DNA from: Microbispora siamensis
Lineage (GTDB): Bacteria; Actinomycetota; Actinomycetes; Streptosporangiales; Streptosporangiaceae
Assembly (NCBI RefSeq): GCF_016863095.1
Contig: NZ_BOOF01000010.1
Location: forward strand, 1-64,000
Length of the DNA stretch: 64,000 nt
Reading direction: 5' to 3'
A model generated the notes under the pieces. That model saw only the letters and a list, made by a program, of their open reading frames with translations, was not told the origin of the DNA and ran no database searches. Position numbers and translations under genes: made by a program. Shown here in pieces: positions 57,215 to 64,000 of the stretch (within the stretch, counting starts at the first letter, position 1; every line of letters starts with the position of its first letter).

Positions 57215-58333
57215 GTGGCAGTCATCGATCCAGCCGAAGAGATCAACGAGCTTAGCGGCACGCTGAAGGGCATTCAGGACGTGCTCGACCTCGACGCCCT
57301 GCGCAAGCAGATCGCCGAGTTGGAGGAGCAGGCTGCCGCGCCCGACCTGTGGAACGACCCCGAGCAGGCGCAGCGCGTCACCAGCCGGCTCTCCCACCTC
57401 CAGGCCGAGGTCAACCGGGTGGACGGCCTGGGCCGCCGCCTCGAGGACCTTCCGGTCCTGTTCGAGCTGGCGTCCGAGGAGGGCGACGAGGACGCGCTGG
57501 CCGAGGCGGAAAGGGAGCTCGCCGCGCTCAGGTCCGAGGTCGGCGCGCTCGAGGTCCGCACGCTCCTGTCGGGCGAGTACGACGCCCGCGAGGCCCTGGT
57601 GACCATCAACTCGCAGGCGGGCGGCGTCGACGCGGCCGACTGGGCCCAGATGCTGCTGCGCATGTACCTGCGGTGGGCCGAGCGCAAGGGCTACCCGGCG
57701 GAGGTCTACGAGACCTCCTACGCCGAGGAGGCCGGCATCAAGTCGGCCACCTTCGCGGTCAAGGCCCCCTACGCGTACGGCACGCTCAGGGGCGAGCACG
57801 GCACCCACCGGCTGGTGCGGATCAGCCCGTTCGACAACCAGGGCCGCCGGCAGACCTCGTTCGCGGGCGTGGACGTGGTGCCCGTGGTCGAGCAGACCGA
57901 CCACATCGACATCAACGAAGACGACCTGCGCATCGACGTCTACCGGTCGTCCGGGCCGGGCGGCCAGGGTGTGAACACGACCGACTCGGCCGTGCGGATC
58001 ACCCACCTCCCGACCGGGATCGTGGTCTCCTGCCAGAACGAGCGGTCGCAGCTGCAGAACCGCGCGACGGCGATGGCCGTCCTCCAGGCGAAGCTGCTTG
58101 AGCGCAAGCGCCAGGAGGAGGCCGCGGCGATGAACGAGCTGCGCGGCGAGGCGACGACGTCATGGGGCACGCAGATCCGCAACTACGTGCTGCACCCCTA
58201 CCAGATCGTCAAGGACCTGCGTACGGGTGTGGAGGCGGGCAACCCCTCCGCCGTGCTGGACGGCGACCTCGACGAGTTCATCGAGGGCGAGATCCGCTGG
58301 ATGCGCCGTCAGGAATCGGGTGACGGTCAGTAA
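57215..58333 (+). CDS. prfB: Peptide chain release factor 2
   Basis: A 372-residue RF2, which ends translation at UGA and UAA. The tripeptide anticodon is SPF in [15 protein letters not shown] and the hydrolysis motif is GGQ in [16 protein letters not shown]. The GTG at 57215 is the family start. There is no in-frame UGA frameshift site like that of E. coli, consistent with actinobacteria. Followed on the same strand, after the convergent small gene, by ftsE, ftsX and smpB, the conserved actinobacterial order. Confidence 0.97.
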   Translation: MAVIDPAEEINELSGTLKGIQDVLDLDALRKQIAELEEQAAAPDLWNDPEQAQRVTSRLSHLQAEVNRVDGLGRRLEDLPVLFELASEEGDEDALAEAERELAALRSEVGALEVRTLLSGEYDAREALVTINSQAGGVDAADWAQMLLRMYLRWAERKGYPAEVYETSYAEEAGIKSATFAVKAPYAYGTLRGEHGTHRLVRISPFDNQGRRQTSFAGVDVVPVVEQTDHIDINEDDLRIDVYRSSGPGGQGVNTTDSAVRITHLPTGIVVSCQNERSQLQNRATAMAVLQAKLLERKRQEEAAAMNELRGEATTSWGTQIRNYVLHPYQIVKDLRTGVEAGNPSAVLDGDLDEFIEGEIRWMRRQESGDGQ

Positions 58334-58515
58334 CCGCTGACGTGGGTCAGTGCGACCAGCGCCACGACCAGTAGCACGATCAGCGCGATGACCAGGGGCG
58401 ACAGCCCCATGAACCCGTGGTGGTGAACCTTGGCGCGGCCCTCGCGGCAGACGGGGCAGCGCCCCTCCACCACGGGGCCCGCGCACGCGGCGCAGATCAG
58501 ATGTTCGCAGCTCAT
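58327..58515 (-). CDS. Small membrane protein with N-terminal zinc ribbon
   Basis: A 62-residue protein: [20 protein letters not shown] then PVCREGRAK has four CxxC-type cysteines ([13 protein letters not shown]), a probable zinc ribbon, followed by one membrane helix ([20 protein letters not shown]). It overlaps the end of prfB on the opposite strand (58327-58333). The clear Cys pattern and the hydrophobic segment argue that it is real. Function unknown. Confidence 0.7.
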   Translation of the reverse strand: MSCEHLICAACAGPVVEGRCPVCREGRAKVHHHGFMGLSPLVIALIVLLVVALVALTHVSGY

Positions 58516-58587
58516 AGCAGCTTTACCGCCCCATCGCCCAAGGGCTAATCGTTTTGTTTCCGTTATGGACGTTCCATGCCAGTGTTA

Positions 58588-58600
58588 CCCCTAGACTGGC
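58588..58600 (+). promoter_or_regulatory. Candidate ftsE promoter element, copy 1
   Basis: CCCCTAGACTGGC includes TAGACT, an actinobacterial -10 form. An exact second copy lies 78 bp downstream. No good -35 was found at 16-18 bp. Confidence 0.35.
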
Positions 58601-58665
58601 CTCTGGCCAAACGGAACGTCGATCCAGAGCAAAGTGACCGGCGACCCCCGGACCGGCCGTCCCAC

Positions 58666-58678
58666 CCCCTAGACTGGC
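58666..58678 (+). promoter_or_regulatory. Candidate ftsE promoter element, copy 2
   Basis: A second exact copy of CCCCTAGACTGGC, with TAGACT at 58670-58675. A start near 58682 would leave a leader of about 12 nt before the ftsE GTG. Confidence 0.4.
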
Positions 58679-58694
58679 TAGCCGTGATGCGCCC

Positions 58695-59384
58695 GTGATC
58701 CATTTCGATAATGTCACCAAGGTCTACGCGAACCAAAACCGGCCCGCCCTCGACCACGTGAGCGTGGACGTCGACAAGGGCGAGTTCGTGTTCCTGGTCG
58801 GTCCGTCAGGGTCGGGGAAGTCCACCTTCCTCCGGCTGGTGCTGAAGGAGGAGCGGCCCAACAGCGGCTCCATCCACGTGGCCGGCAAGGACCTGTCGAA
58901 GCTGTCCAACTTCAAGGTGCCGCACCTGCGCCGCCGCATCGGCTGCGTGTTCCAGGACTTCCGGCTGCTGCCGAACAAGAACGTCTACGAGAACGTGGCG
59001 TTCGCCCTGGAGGTCATCGGCAAGCCGCGCCGCTTCATCCGCAAGGTCGTGCCCGAGGTCATCGAGCTCGTGGGCCTCGAGGGCAAGGCACACCGCATGC
59101 CGGAGGAGCTGTCCGGTGGTGAGCAGCAGCGGGTCGCCATGGCCCGCGCGTTCGTCAACCGGCCGATGATCCTGCTCGCCGACGAGCCCACGGGAAACAT
59201 CGACCCCGCCACGAGCATCGGCATCATGAAGGTGCTCGACCGAATCAACAGGACCGGCACGACCGTCCTCATGGCGACACACGACGCCGCGATCGTCGAC
59301 TCCATGCGCAAGCGCGTGGTCGAGCTCGAGGACGGCAAGATCGTCCGCGACCAGTCGCGCGGCGTGTACGGCCAGGCGTATTAG
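58695..59384 (+). CDS. ftsE: Cell division ATP-binding protein FtsE
   Basis: A 229-residue ABC-type ATPase of the FtsEX complex, which controls peptidoglycan hydrolases at the septum. Walker A is [15 protein letters not shown], the Q-loop [12 protein letters not shown], the signature [15 protein letters not shown], and Walker [34 protein letters not shown] is the usual N terminus; the start is GTG 58695. The ftsX start is 14 bp downstream. Also conserved next to smpB and tmRNA in actinobacteria. Confidence 0.97.
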   Translation: MIHFDNVTKVYANQNRPALDHVSVDVDKGEFVFLVGPSGSGKSTFLRLVLKEERPNSGSIHVAGKDLSKLSNFKVPHLRRRIGCVFQDFRLLPNKNVYENVAFALEVIGKPRRFIRKVVPEVIELVGLEGKAHRMPEELSGGEQQRVAMARAFVNRPMILLADEPTGNIDPATSIGIMKVLDRINRTGTTVLMATHDAAIVDSMRKRVVELEDGKIVRDQSRGVYGQAY

Positions 59385-59398
59385 GAGTAACTGGGACC

Positions 59399-60298
59399 AT
59401 GCGGGCCAACTTCATCTTCTCCGAGGTCTGGATCGGCCTTCGGCGCAACCTCACGATGACCATCGCGGTGATCGTGACCGTGGCGGTCGGCATGGCGCTG
59501 CTCGGCGTCGGACTGATGATCAACTCCCAGGTCTCGAAGCTGACCGGCTTCTGGAGCGACAAGGTCGAGCTGTCGGTCTACCTGTGCACCAAGGGCTCGC
59601 CCTTCGAACCCTGTAAGAACAGGGGCGCGGTCACACAGGAGGAGAAGGGCAACCTGGAGCAGACGATCAAGGCGCTCCCGGACGTCGAGCGGGTGCAGTT
59701 CGAGAACCAGGCCCAGGCGTTCAAGAACTTCCAGAGCACCGAGAGCAACACGCTGCTCCTCTCGGTCACCAAGCCCGAGGACATGCCGGAGTCGTTCCGG
59801 GTCAAGCTGAAGGACCCGGAGAAGGCGGACGCCGTGGAGAGCAGCCTCAAGGGGCAGCCCGGCGTCTCCAACGTCGTCAACGAGCGCAACCTGCTCCAGT
59901 CGGTCTTCGGCTTCATGGACACGCTGCGCAACGTGGCGCTCGGCATCGCGATCCTCATGGTGATCGCGGCCACCCTGCTGATCGGCAACACGGTCCGGCT
60001 GTCGGCGTACAACCGCCGGAGGGAGACCGGCATCATGCGGCTGGTCGGCGCCTCCAACATCTACATCCAGCTTCCGTTCGTGCTGGAGGGCCTGATCGCG
60101 GGCCTCATCGGCGGCGTCCTGTCCGGCGTGATCCTGATCATCGTCAAGGTCTTCATCTTCGAGTCGATCCAGACGTACATGGCCGCGCCCCTCGGCTGGG
60201 ACACGGTCGCCGGGGTGATCACCGGCACCATGGCCATCGGCGTGCTGATCTGTGTGCTCGCCTCGTTCGTCACCCTGCGCCGCTACCTGCGGGTGTGA
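59399..60298 (+). CDS. ftsX: Cell division membrane protein FtsX
   Basis: A 299-residue permease-like partner of FtsE. The first membrane helix follows VWIGLRRNLTMTIAVIVTV, then an extracellular domain (about 60-165) with paired Cys (CTKGSPFEPCKN) and three membrane helices at the end (NVALGIAILMVIAATLLIGN and following; YNRRRETGIMRLVGASNIYI is the cytoplasmic loop). It transmits ATP binding to outer hydrolases such as RipC. Preceded by GGAGTAACTGGGACC before the ATG. Confidence 0.96.
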   Translation: MRANFIFSEVWIGLRRNLTMTIAVIVTVAVGMALLGVGLMINSQVSKLTGFWSDKVELSVYLCTKGSPFEPCKNRGAVTQEEKGNLEQTIKALPDVERVQFENQAQAFKNFQSTESNTLLLSVTKPEDMPESFRVKLKDPEKADAVESSLKGQPGVSNVVNERNLLQSVFGFMDTLRNVALGIAILMVIAATLLIGNTVRLSAYNRRRETGIMRLVGASNIYIQLPFVLEGLIAGLIGGVLSGVILIIVKVFIFESIQTYMAAPLGWDTVAGVITGTMAIGVLICVLASFVTLRRYLRV

Positions 60299-60355
60299 TC
60301 CCGCACCGGCCGCGCAGTTCGTTTCCGCCCTTCGCGGCGACGGTAGGCTCCCCTT

Positions 60356-60838
60356 ATGCCACGTGAGACCGGGCGCAAGCTGATCGCCCAGAACAAGCGT
60401 GCCAGGCACGACTTCTTCATCGAGGACACCTACGAGGCCGGGCTCGTCCTGACCGGCACCGAGGTCAAGTCCCTGCGGGCGGGAAAGGCCAACCTGACCG
60501 ACGGCTACGCCTCGGTCGAGGGCGGCGAGGTCTGGCTGATCAACGTGTACATCCCGGAGTACAGCCAGGGCACCTGGACCAACCACGCCGCCCGGCGCAC
60601 GCGCAAGCTGCTGCTGCACCGCAAGGAGATCGGCAAGCTCGACGCGACGCTGAAGGAGAAGGGCCTCACGCTGATCCCGCTGTCGATGTACTTCAAGGAC
60701 GGCCGGGCGAAGATCGAGATCGGCATCGCCAGGGGTAAGAAGGACTACGACAAGCGGCAGACGCTCATGGAGAAGCAGGCCAGCCGGGAGATGGCGCGGG
60801 CCATGTCGAACGCGGTCCGCCGCCGGGGGGGCCGTTAG
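60356..60838 (+). CDS. smpB: SsrA-binding protein SmpB
   Basis: A 160-residue trans-translation factor that delivers tmRNA to stalled ribosomes. [36 protein letters not shown] and the C-terminal [10 protein letters not shown] are diagnostic. The tmRNA gene lies 2.2 kb downstream on the same strand, after the PBP-like gene. Its stop is 3 bp before that gene's GTG. Confidence 0.97.
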   Translation: MPRETGRKLIAQNKRARHDFFIEDTYEAGLVLTGTEVKSLRAGKANLTDGYASVEGGEVWLINVYIPEYSQGTWTNHAARRTRKLLLHRKEIGKLDATLKEKGLTLIPLSMYFKDGRAKIEIGIARGKKDYDKRQTLMEKQASREMARAMSNAVRRRGGR

Positions 60839-60841
60839 GCC

Positions 60842-62749
60842 GTGTCCTTCCGATCATTCGGGGTCGTCCGGGCGAGAGCCGTACGGGCCGCGCTCGCGCT
60901 GGGCCTGGCCGCGCCCCTGCTGACCGGCTGCTTCGAGGAGCCGACGCCGCACGACGCGGTGCGCGACTTCCTCGTCGGCTGGCAGACGGGGGACTACGCG
61001 GCCGCCGCGCGGCGGGCCGACGGCGACCAGGCGGCGGTGCGCAAGGCGCTGGAGAACGCCCGCCTGCAACTGGACGCCGCCTCGATCCGCTTCTCCCTGC
61101 GCGGGATCAGCCAGGACGGCGACGCCGCGCAGGCCGGCTACCACGCCGAGGTCGACCTCGGTGAGAACAACCCCCTCTGGCAGTACGACGGGAACCTGCC
61201 CCTGCACCTGGTCGGCGGCCAGTGGAAGGTGCGGTGGTCGCCGAGCGTCATCCACCCCGACCTCCACCCCGGGCAGCGGCTCGCGGTCGCCACCGTCCCG
61301 AAGGGCCGCAAGCCGATCCTCGACCGGAACGGCAACTCGTTGCAGGACGAGACCGTCCTGCACGTCGCCGGGGTCTTCCCCGCCAAGGTCAAGGACCCCG
61401 GCCGGCTGTGCGACCAGCTGTCGAAGGTCACCGGCTTCGCCCAGGACCGCCTGCTGAGCCGCATCCTGTCGTCGCCCCCGCAGGACTTCGTCCCCCTCGC
61501 GACGTTCGGGCGGACGAAGTTCGCCCAGATCAGGTCCAAGCTGGAGGCCATCCAAGGTCTGGAGTTCCAGATCGACAACCCGCCGGTCGCCCCCAAGTCG
61601 CCCACCCAGATCGTCGGGGTGGTCACGGCCATCACCCCGGAGGCGGAGCAGCGGCTCGGCGGGCCGCAGCGGGCCGGCGACACCCTCGGCAGGGACGGCC
61701 TGCAGAAGGCCTACCAGGACCAGCTCACCGGCTCGACCGAGACCCGGGTCGTCATCCTCGACAATGCCACCGGGCGGCTGGTCAAGGAGCTCAAGGCGTG
61801 GCCGGGGCGGGAGAACTCGTCGGTCCAGACCACGATCGACAGCCGCCTCCAGAGGGCGGGGGACGCCGCGGTGGCGGGGTCCCGGCCGGCCGCGCTCGTC
61901 GCGGTGCAGGCCTCCACCGGCCAGTTGCTCGCCGTCTCCACCAACCAGTTCCACCAGGAGAAGGACGCGCTGGCGGGCAGGTTCGCGGCCGGCACCGCGT
62001 TCTCCGTCATCGCCGCGGAAGGACTGCTCCAGTCGGGCCTCGACCCGAAGCAGAAGGTGCCCTGCAGCGCCGACCGCACCGTGGGCGGAGCCCGATTCCA
62101 GCAGCCCGGCGTCAACGGCGTGACGGTGCCCACCTTCCAGACCGACTTCGCGCAGGGCTGCGTCACCGCCCTGGCGTCGCTGGCCCGGCGGATCAGCGGG
62201 CAGCGGCTGTCCGACAGCGCGAGCCAGTTCGGCATCGGCGGCGACTGGAAGCTGCCGCTGAAGACGTTCAGCGGGTCGATGGACGCCCCCAAAGGCGACG
62301 CCGCCATCGCGAAGATCATGGCTGGGCAGGGCGCCCGCGTGAGCCCGCTGGCGATGGCCCTCGTCGCCGCGGCCGTCAAGTCCGGCACGTGGCGGCCGCC
62401 GGTGCTGGTGACCTCGCCCAGCGCTCCCGACCCGGCGACCGGGGACGGTGTCACGCCGGCCGCCGTCCAGCCGGTGACGCTCGATCCCGCGATCACCGCG
62501 AAGCTGCGCACACTCATGCGGGCCGGTGTGACGTCCGGCGCGGCCTCCGCCGCCTCCGCGCCCGGCGACCCCGTGTACGGCGTGGCCGCCGAGGTCACCC
62601 AGACGGAGAAGAAGGACCGCATCAGGCTCTCGTGGTTCGTGGGCTGGCAGGGGGATGTCGCGGTCGCCGTGCTGGCGCAGAGCGGCGACACGGCGGCCGC
62701 TTCGACGATCGCCGGCAGCTTCTTCCGCGACGCCCAGCCCCAGACCTGA
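60842..62749 (+). CDS. PBP-like lipoprotein lacking transpeptidase active-site motifs
   Basis: A 635-residue lipoprotein (lipobox LTGC, Cys30) with the same layout as the active PBP at 23-1570: MecA-N-like domain (about 35-140), PBP dimer domain (about 145-290) and transpeptidase-like domain. The SxxK position reads GTAFS (Thr385, Ser388), the SxN position GCV (439-441), and no KTG is found. The protein thus cannot acylate penicillin in the normal way and is probably a structural or regulatory pseudoenzyme. GTG start, 3 bp after smpB. Link to division is suggested by ftsEX next door. Confidence 0.88.
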   Translation: MSFRSFGVVRARAVRAALALGLAAPLLTGCFEEPTPHDAVRDFLVGWQTGDYAAAARRADGDQAAVRKALENARLQLDAASIRFSLRGISQDGDAAQAGYHAEVDLGENNPLWQYDGNLPLHLVGGQWKVRWSPSVIHPDLHPGQRLAVATVPKGRKPILDRNGNSLQDETVLHVAGVFPAKVKDPGRLCDQLSKVTGFAQDRLLSRILSSPPQDFVPLATFGRTKFAQIRSKLEAIQGLEFQIDNPPVAPKSPTQIVGVVTAITPEAEQRLGGPQRAGDTLGRDGLQKAYQDQLTGSTETRVVILDNATGRLVKELKAWPGRENSSVQTTIDSRLQRAGDAAVAGSRPAALVAVQASTGQLLAVSTNQFHQEKDALAGRFAAGTAFSVIAAEGLLQSGLDPKQKVPCSADRTVGGARFQQPGVNGVTVPTFQTDFAQGCVTALASLARRISGQRLSDSASQFGIGGDWKLPLKTFSGSMDAPKGDAAIAKIMAGQGARVSPLAMALVAAAVKSGTWRPPVLVTSPSAPDPATGDGVTPAAVQPVTLDPAITAKLRTLMRAGVTSGAASAASAPGDPVYGVAAEVTQTEKKDRIRLSWFVGWQGDVAVAVLAQSGDTAAASTIAGSFFRDAQPQT

Positions 62750-62799
62750 AAAATGCTCGGAGGCGAGCAACCATCAGGGTGGCGACCGGCGTCTTTCTA

Positions 62800-62840
62800 G
62801 GTGACTGGGACCCGCTTGGGGGGTTGCGGGCCCAGTCGCC
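62800..62840 (+). terminator. Terminator-like hairpin after PBP-like gene
   Basis: GGTGACTGGG-A-CCCGC pairs with GCGGGCCCAGTCGCC around a TTGGGGGGTT loop: about 15 bp with one bulge and one wobble. No T-tract follows, as is common in actinomycetes. Confidence 0.5.
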
Positions 62841-63024
62841 GTGATGAGGACAGGGCTCCATCTCGGGGGGAGCCCTGCCCGTCTGGACCGGCTCGACCCT
62901 GCCGGTCAGCCCCCGGGGCGCGCGCCAGAGGCCGCGTTCCCGGGGGCTTCGGCGTCCCATCGGCCCCCTGGTGCACCGGCGGGCCGGAATTCGAGTCGCG
63001 TCGCCGGTGTTGTCATGAGTAAGC

Positions 63025-63053
63025 TTGTGATGCCAGGCCCTCGGGTCTGGATT
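63025..63053 (+). promoter_or_regulatory. Candidate ssrA promoter
   Basis: TTGTGA (63025-63030), a 17-bp spacer and TGGATT (63048-63053) would start RNA at about 63060, a few nt before the mature tmRNA 5' end at 63067. Confidence 0.4.
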
Positions 63054-63066
63054 GACAACTGCACAT

Positions 63067-63448
63067 GGGGGTGACCGGTTTCGACTTCGACATTGCAAGT
63101 CAGGGGAAGCGGGTCGGGGACTGCGGACATAACCCCGTCAACACTGTGACCGCGAACAATAAGTGCCAATAAGAAGAGCACTGAGGTCAGCCAGGCTTCC
63201 CTGGCTCTCGCCGCCTAAGCAGCGAGAAACCTCTGTCAGCCCGGGAGTGCCTTCGGCCCGGAACTGACATCGCTAGAAGGCTCAACCGTCCGGCCCGGTC
63301 ACGGGGCCGTACGGGAAACCAAACAGTGACTGGGCCCGTCGGCGACTCGCCTGTGAGATTGCCGGGGCCGAGAAAAGCGCAACAGGCTGCACCCGGAGAA
63401 GCCCTGTCTTGGTGTTGAAGGACGCGGGTTCGATTCCCGCCACCTCCA
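63067..63448 (+). ncRNA. ssrA: Transfer-messenger RNA (tmRNA)
   Basis: About 382 nt. The 5' end GGGGGTGACCGGTTTCGACT is the universal tmRNA start; GGGGGTG pairs with CACCTCC at 63441-63447 (one G-U pair), with A63448 as discriminator. The 3' tRNA-like part has the T arm GGGTTCGATTCCC. CCA is not encoded (the next bases are CAT). The tag frame begins at GCC 63165 and ends at TAA 63216-63218, coding ANKKSTEVSQASLALAA. It rescues stalled ribosomes with SmpB, encoded 2.2 kb upstream. One-piece, not permuted. Confidence 0.96.
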
Positions 63449-63456
63449 CATCTCCG

Positions 63457-63500
63457 CGGAAGGGCGGGGAGGAAGCGAACGCTTCCTCCCCGCCCTTCCG
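63457..63500. terminator. Strong bidirectional hairpin between ssrA and MFS gene
   Basis: A perfect 21-bp inverted repeat begins CGGAAGGGCGGGGAGG and returns CCTCCCCGCCCTTCCG, with only two bases between the arms. It begins 9 nt after tmRNA and lies just beyond the stop of the convergent transporter gene. Confidence 0.85.
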
Positions 63501-63504
63501 GCGT

Positions 63505-64000
63505 CTAGACCCGTTGCGGCCGTTCGTCCTGGGCGAGCGGGGCGGAGGGGCGGTGGACGAGGTCGGGCAGGAGGGTGGCCAGACCGGCCAGCGCCAGCGC
63601 GGCGCCGAGCCACAGCGGGGCTCGCAGTCCCCAGGCGTCGATGACGACGGCTCCGATGGAGGAGCCGAGGATGATGCCGAGGGTGATGAACGAGGAATGG
63701 ACCGTGTTGACCAGCGGGCCCGCGTTGCCGGTGCGCTGGACGCGGGTGGCCATCGCCGGGTTCATGGTCACGCCGGCCAGGCCGACGCCCATCATGCAGA
63801 CGACCGCCGGGCCGGGCAGGTCGGCGAAGGCGGCGAAGCCGGTGAGGAAGACCAGGTTGAGGACGAGGCCGATCGCGAGGACGGGCACGGTGTGAAGGTC
63901 TGCGAGGCGGCCGACCACGGTGTTCCCGACGACGGTGGCGGCTCCGTAGGCGATCAGTAGCAAGGGGACCGTTCCGGGGGAGAACCCGGTGACCTCGGTG
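63505..64000 (-). CDS. MFS transporter, partial (runs past window end)
   Basis: The last 164 or so residues of a DHA1-type major facilitator transporter; the 5' end lies beyond 64000. Five to six membrane segments are seen (LLLIAYGAATVVGNTVVGRL with the ADLHTVP loop, VLAIGLVLNLVFLTGFAAFA, VVCMMGVGLAGVTMNPAMAT, FITLGIILGSSIGAVVIDAW, PLWLGAALALAGLATLLPDL). MFS families of this type often export drugs or arabinose-like sugars. Convergent with ssrA; shares the hairpin at 63457-63500. Confidence 0.88.
   Translation of the reverse strand, partial: TEVTGFSPGTVPLLLIAYGAATVVGNTVVGRLADLHTVPVLAIGLVLNLVFLTGFAAFADLPGPAVVCMMGVGLAGVTMNPAMATRVQRTGNAGPLVNTVHSSFITLGIILGSSIGAVVIDAWGLRAPLWLGAALALAGLATLLPDLVHRPSAPLAQDERPQRV

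Larger units (their letters stand above)
62750..63066 (+). other. Intergenic region between PBP-like gene and ssrA
   Basis: About 317 bp. It holds a terminator-like hairpin (62800-62840) and a candidate tmRNA promoter (63025-63053). Short ORFs such as 62841-63074 have no codon bias or ribosome site and are not considered genes. Confidence 0.7.

Noticed and set aside
57215..57300. Programmed frameshift in prfB
   Set aside because: The frame is open from the GTG start with no early TGA or slippery CTTTGA.
62841..63074. 77-residue ORF between the PBP-like gene and tmRNA
   Set aside because: No ribosome site, Pro/Arg-rich, overlaps the candidate ssrA promoter and the tmRNA 5' end.
63409..63448. 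Possible separate tRNA gene (T arm GGTTCGATTCCC)
   Set aside because: It is the tRNA-like 3' end of ssrA, as shown by pairing with the 5' end 374 nt upstream.
63299..63613. 104-residue minus-strand ORF over the tmRNA 3' half
   Set aside because: It covers tmRNA and the terminator; no coding features.

Overview
The window is very GC-rich chromosomal DNA from a filamentous actinomycete. GTG starts are common, ATGA stop/start overlaps are frequent, and third codon positions are almost always G or C. The gene set (DrrAB-type ABC transporters, LuxR-type two-component systems, many HxlR/TetR/XRE regulators, Ser/Thr kinases, a DUF397/XRE module, a MatB-like glycan synthase) and the recurrent word CGTACGG point to the Streptosporangiaceae or a close relative. 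That placement is an inference from gene content, not a database match.

1-8.3 kb: an active penicillin-binding protein lies divergent from a LysR regulator that is translationally coupled to a beta-lactamase-like protein without a signal peptide. Acetoacetyl-CoA synthetase, a cyclase-family protein, and an HxlR regulator divergent from a RibD/DHFR-like reductase and a hydrolase follow. 8.3-19.5 kb: a large AAA/TPR ATPase, a DrrAB exporter divergent from a second ABC exporter co-transcribed with a two-component system (a 21-bp perfect palindrome lies between them), then a second two-component system. 19.5-25 kb: DUF4328 membrane protein, GNAT acetyltransferases, hydrolase, MmyB-like XRE regulator divergent from an SDR, and HxlR divergent from an NTF2-like protein.

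25-38 kb is the accessory core. It holds a WhiJ-like module (DUF397, two small proteins, divergent XRE-DUF5919 regulator), an SRA-HNH modification-dependent endonuclease in a lower-GC patch, and an SRPBCC/DUF4166 pair behind two TetR-type palindromes. Next come two paralogous membrane Ser/Thr kinases whose extracellular half is a GH6 (cellulase-family) domain, with a TetR gene between them. In both GH6 domains the usual catalytic Asp of the EPD motif is Asn, so they look like glycan sensors rather than enzymes. Beside them is a coupled gene pair carrying matching amyloid-signalling-like motifs, at the C terminus of a small protein with a hydrophobic N terminus and at the N terminus of a multi-pass membrane protein.

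38-47 kb: an NmrA/QorB-like reductase divergent from a TetR regulator, then an operon of ABC ATPase, ABC permease and a fusion of an N-terminal polyprenyl diphosphate synthase with a C-terminal class I terpene synthase. A secreted protein, a GNAT protein, a DUF2975/XRE pair and a Tat-type berberine-bridge-like oxidase follow. 47-50 kb: a polysaccharide deacetylase/glycosyltransferase fusion and a membrane-anchored Pro/Ser/Thr-rich protein.

50-64 kb is mostly housekeeping: tryptophan 2,3-dioxygenase, the giant NAD-glutamate dehydrogenase, a lipoprotein, prfB, ftsE, ftsX, smpB, a PBP-like lipoprotein that has lost all three transpeptidase motifs, and tmRNA (ssrA) with readable tag and terminator. 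The window ends inside an MFS transporter gene.
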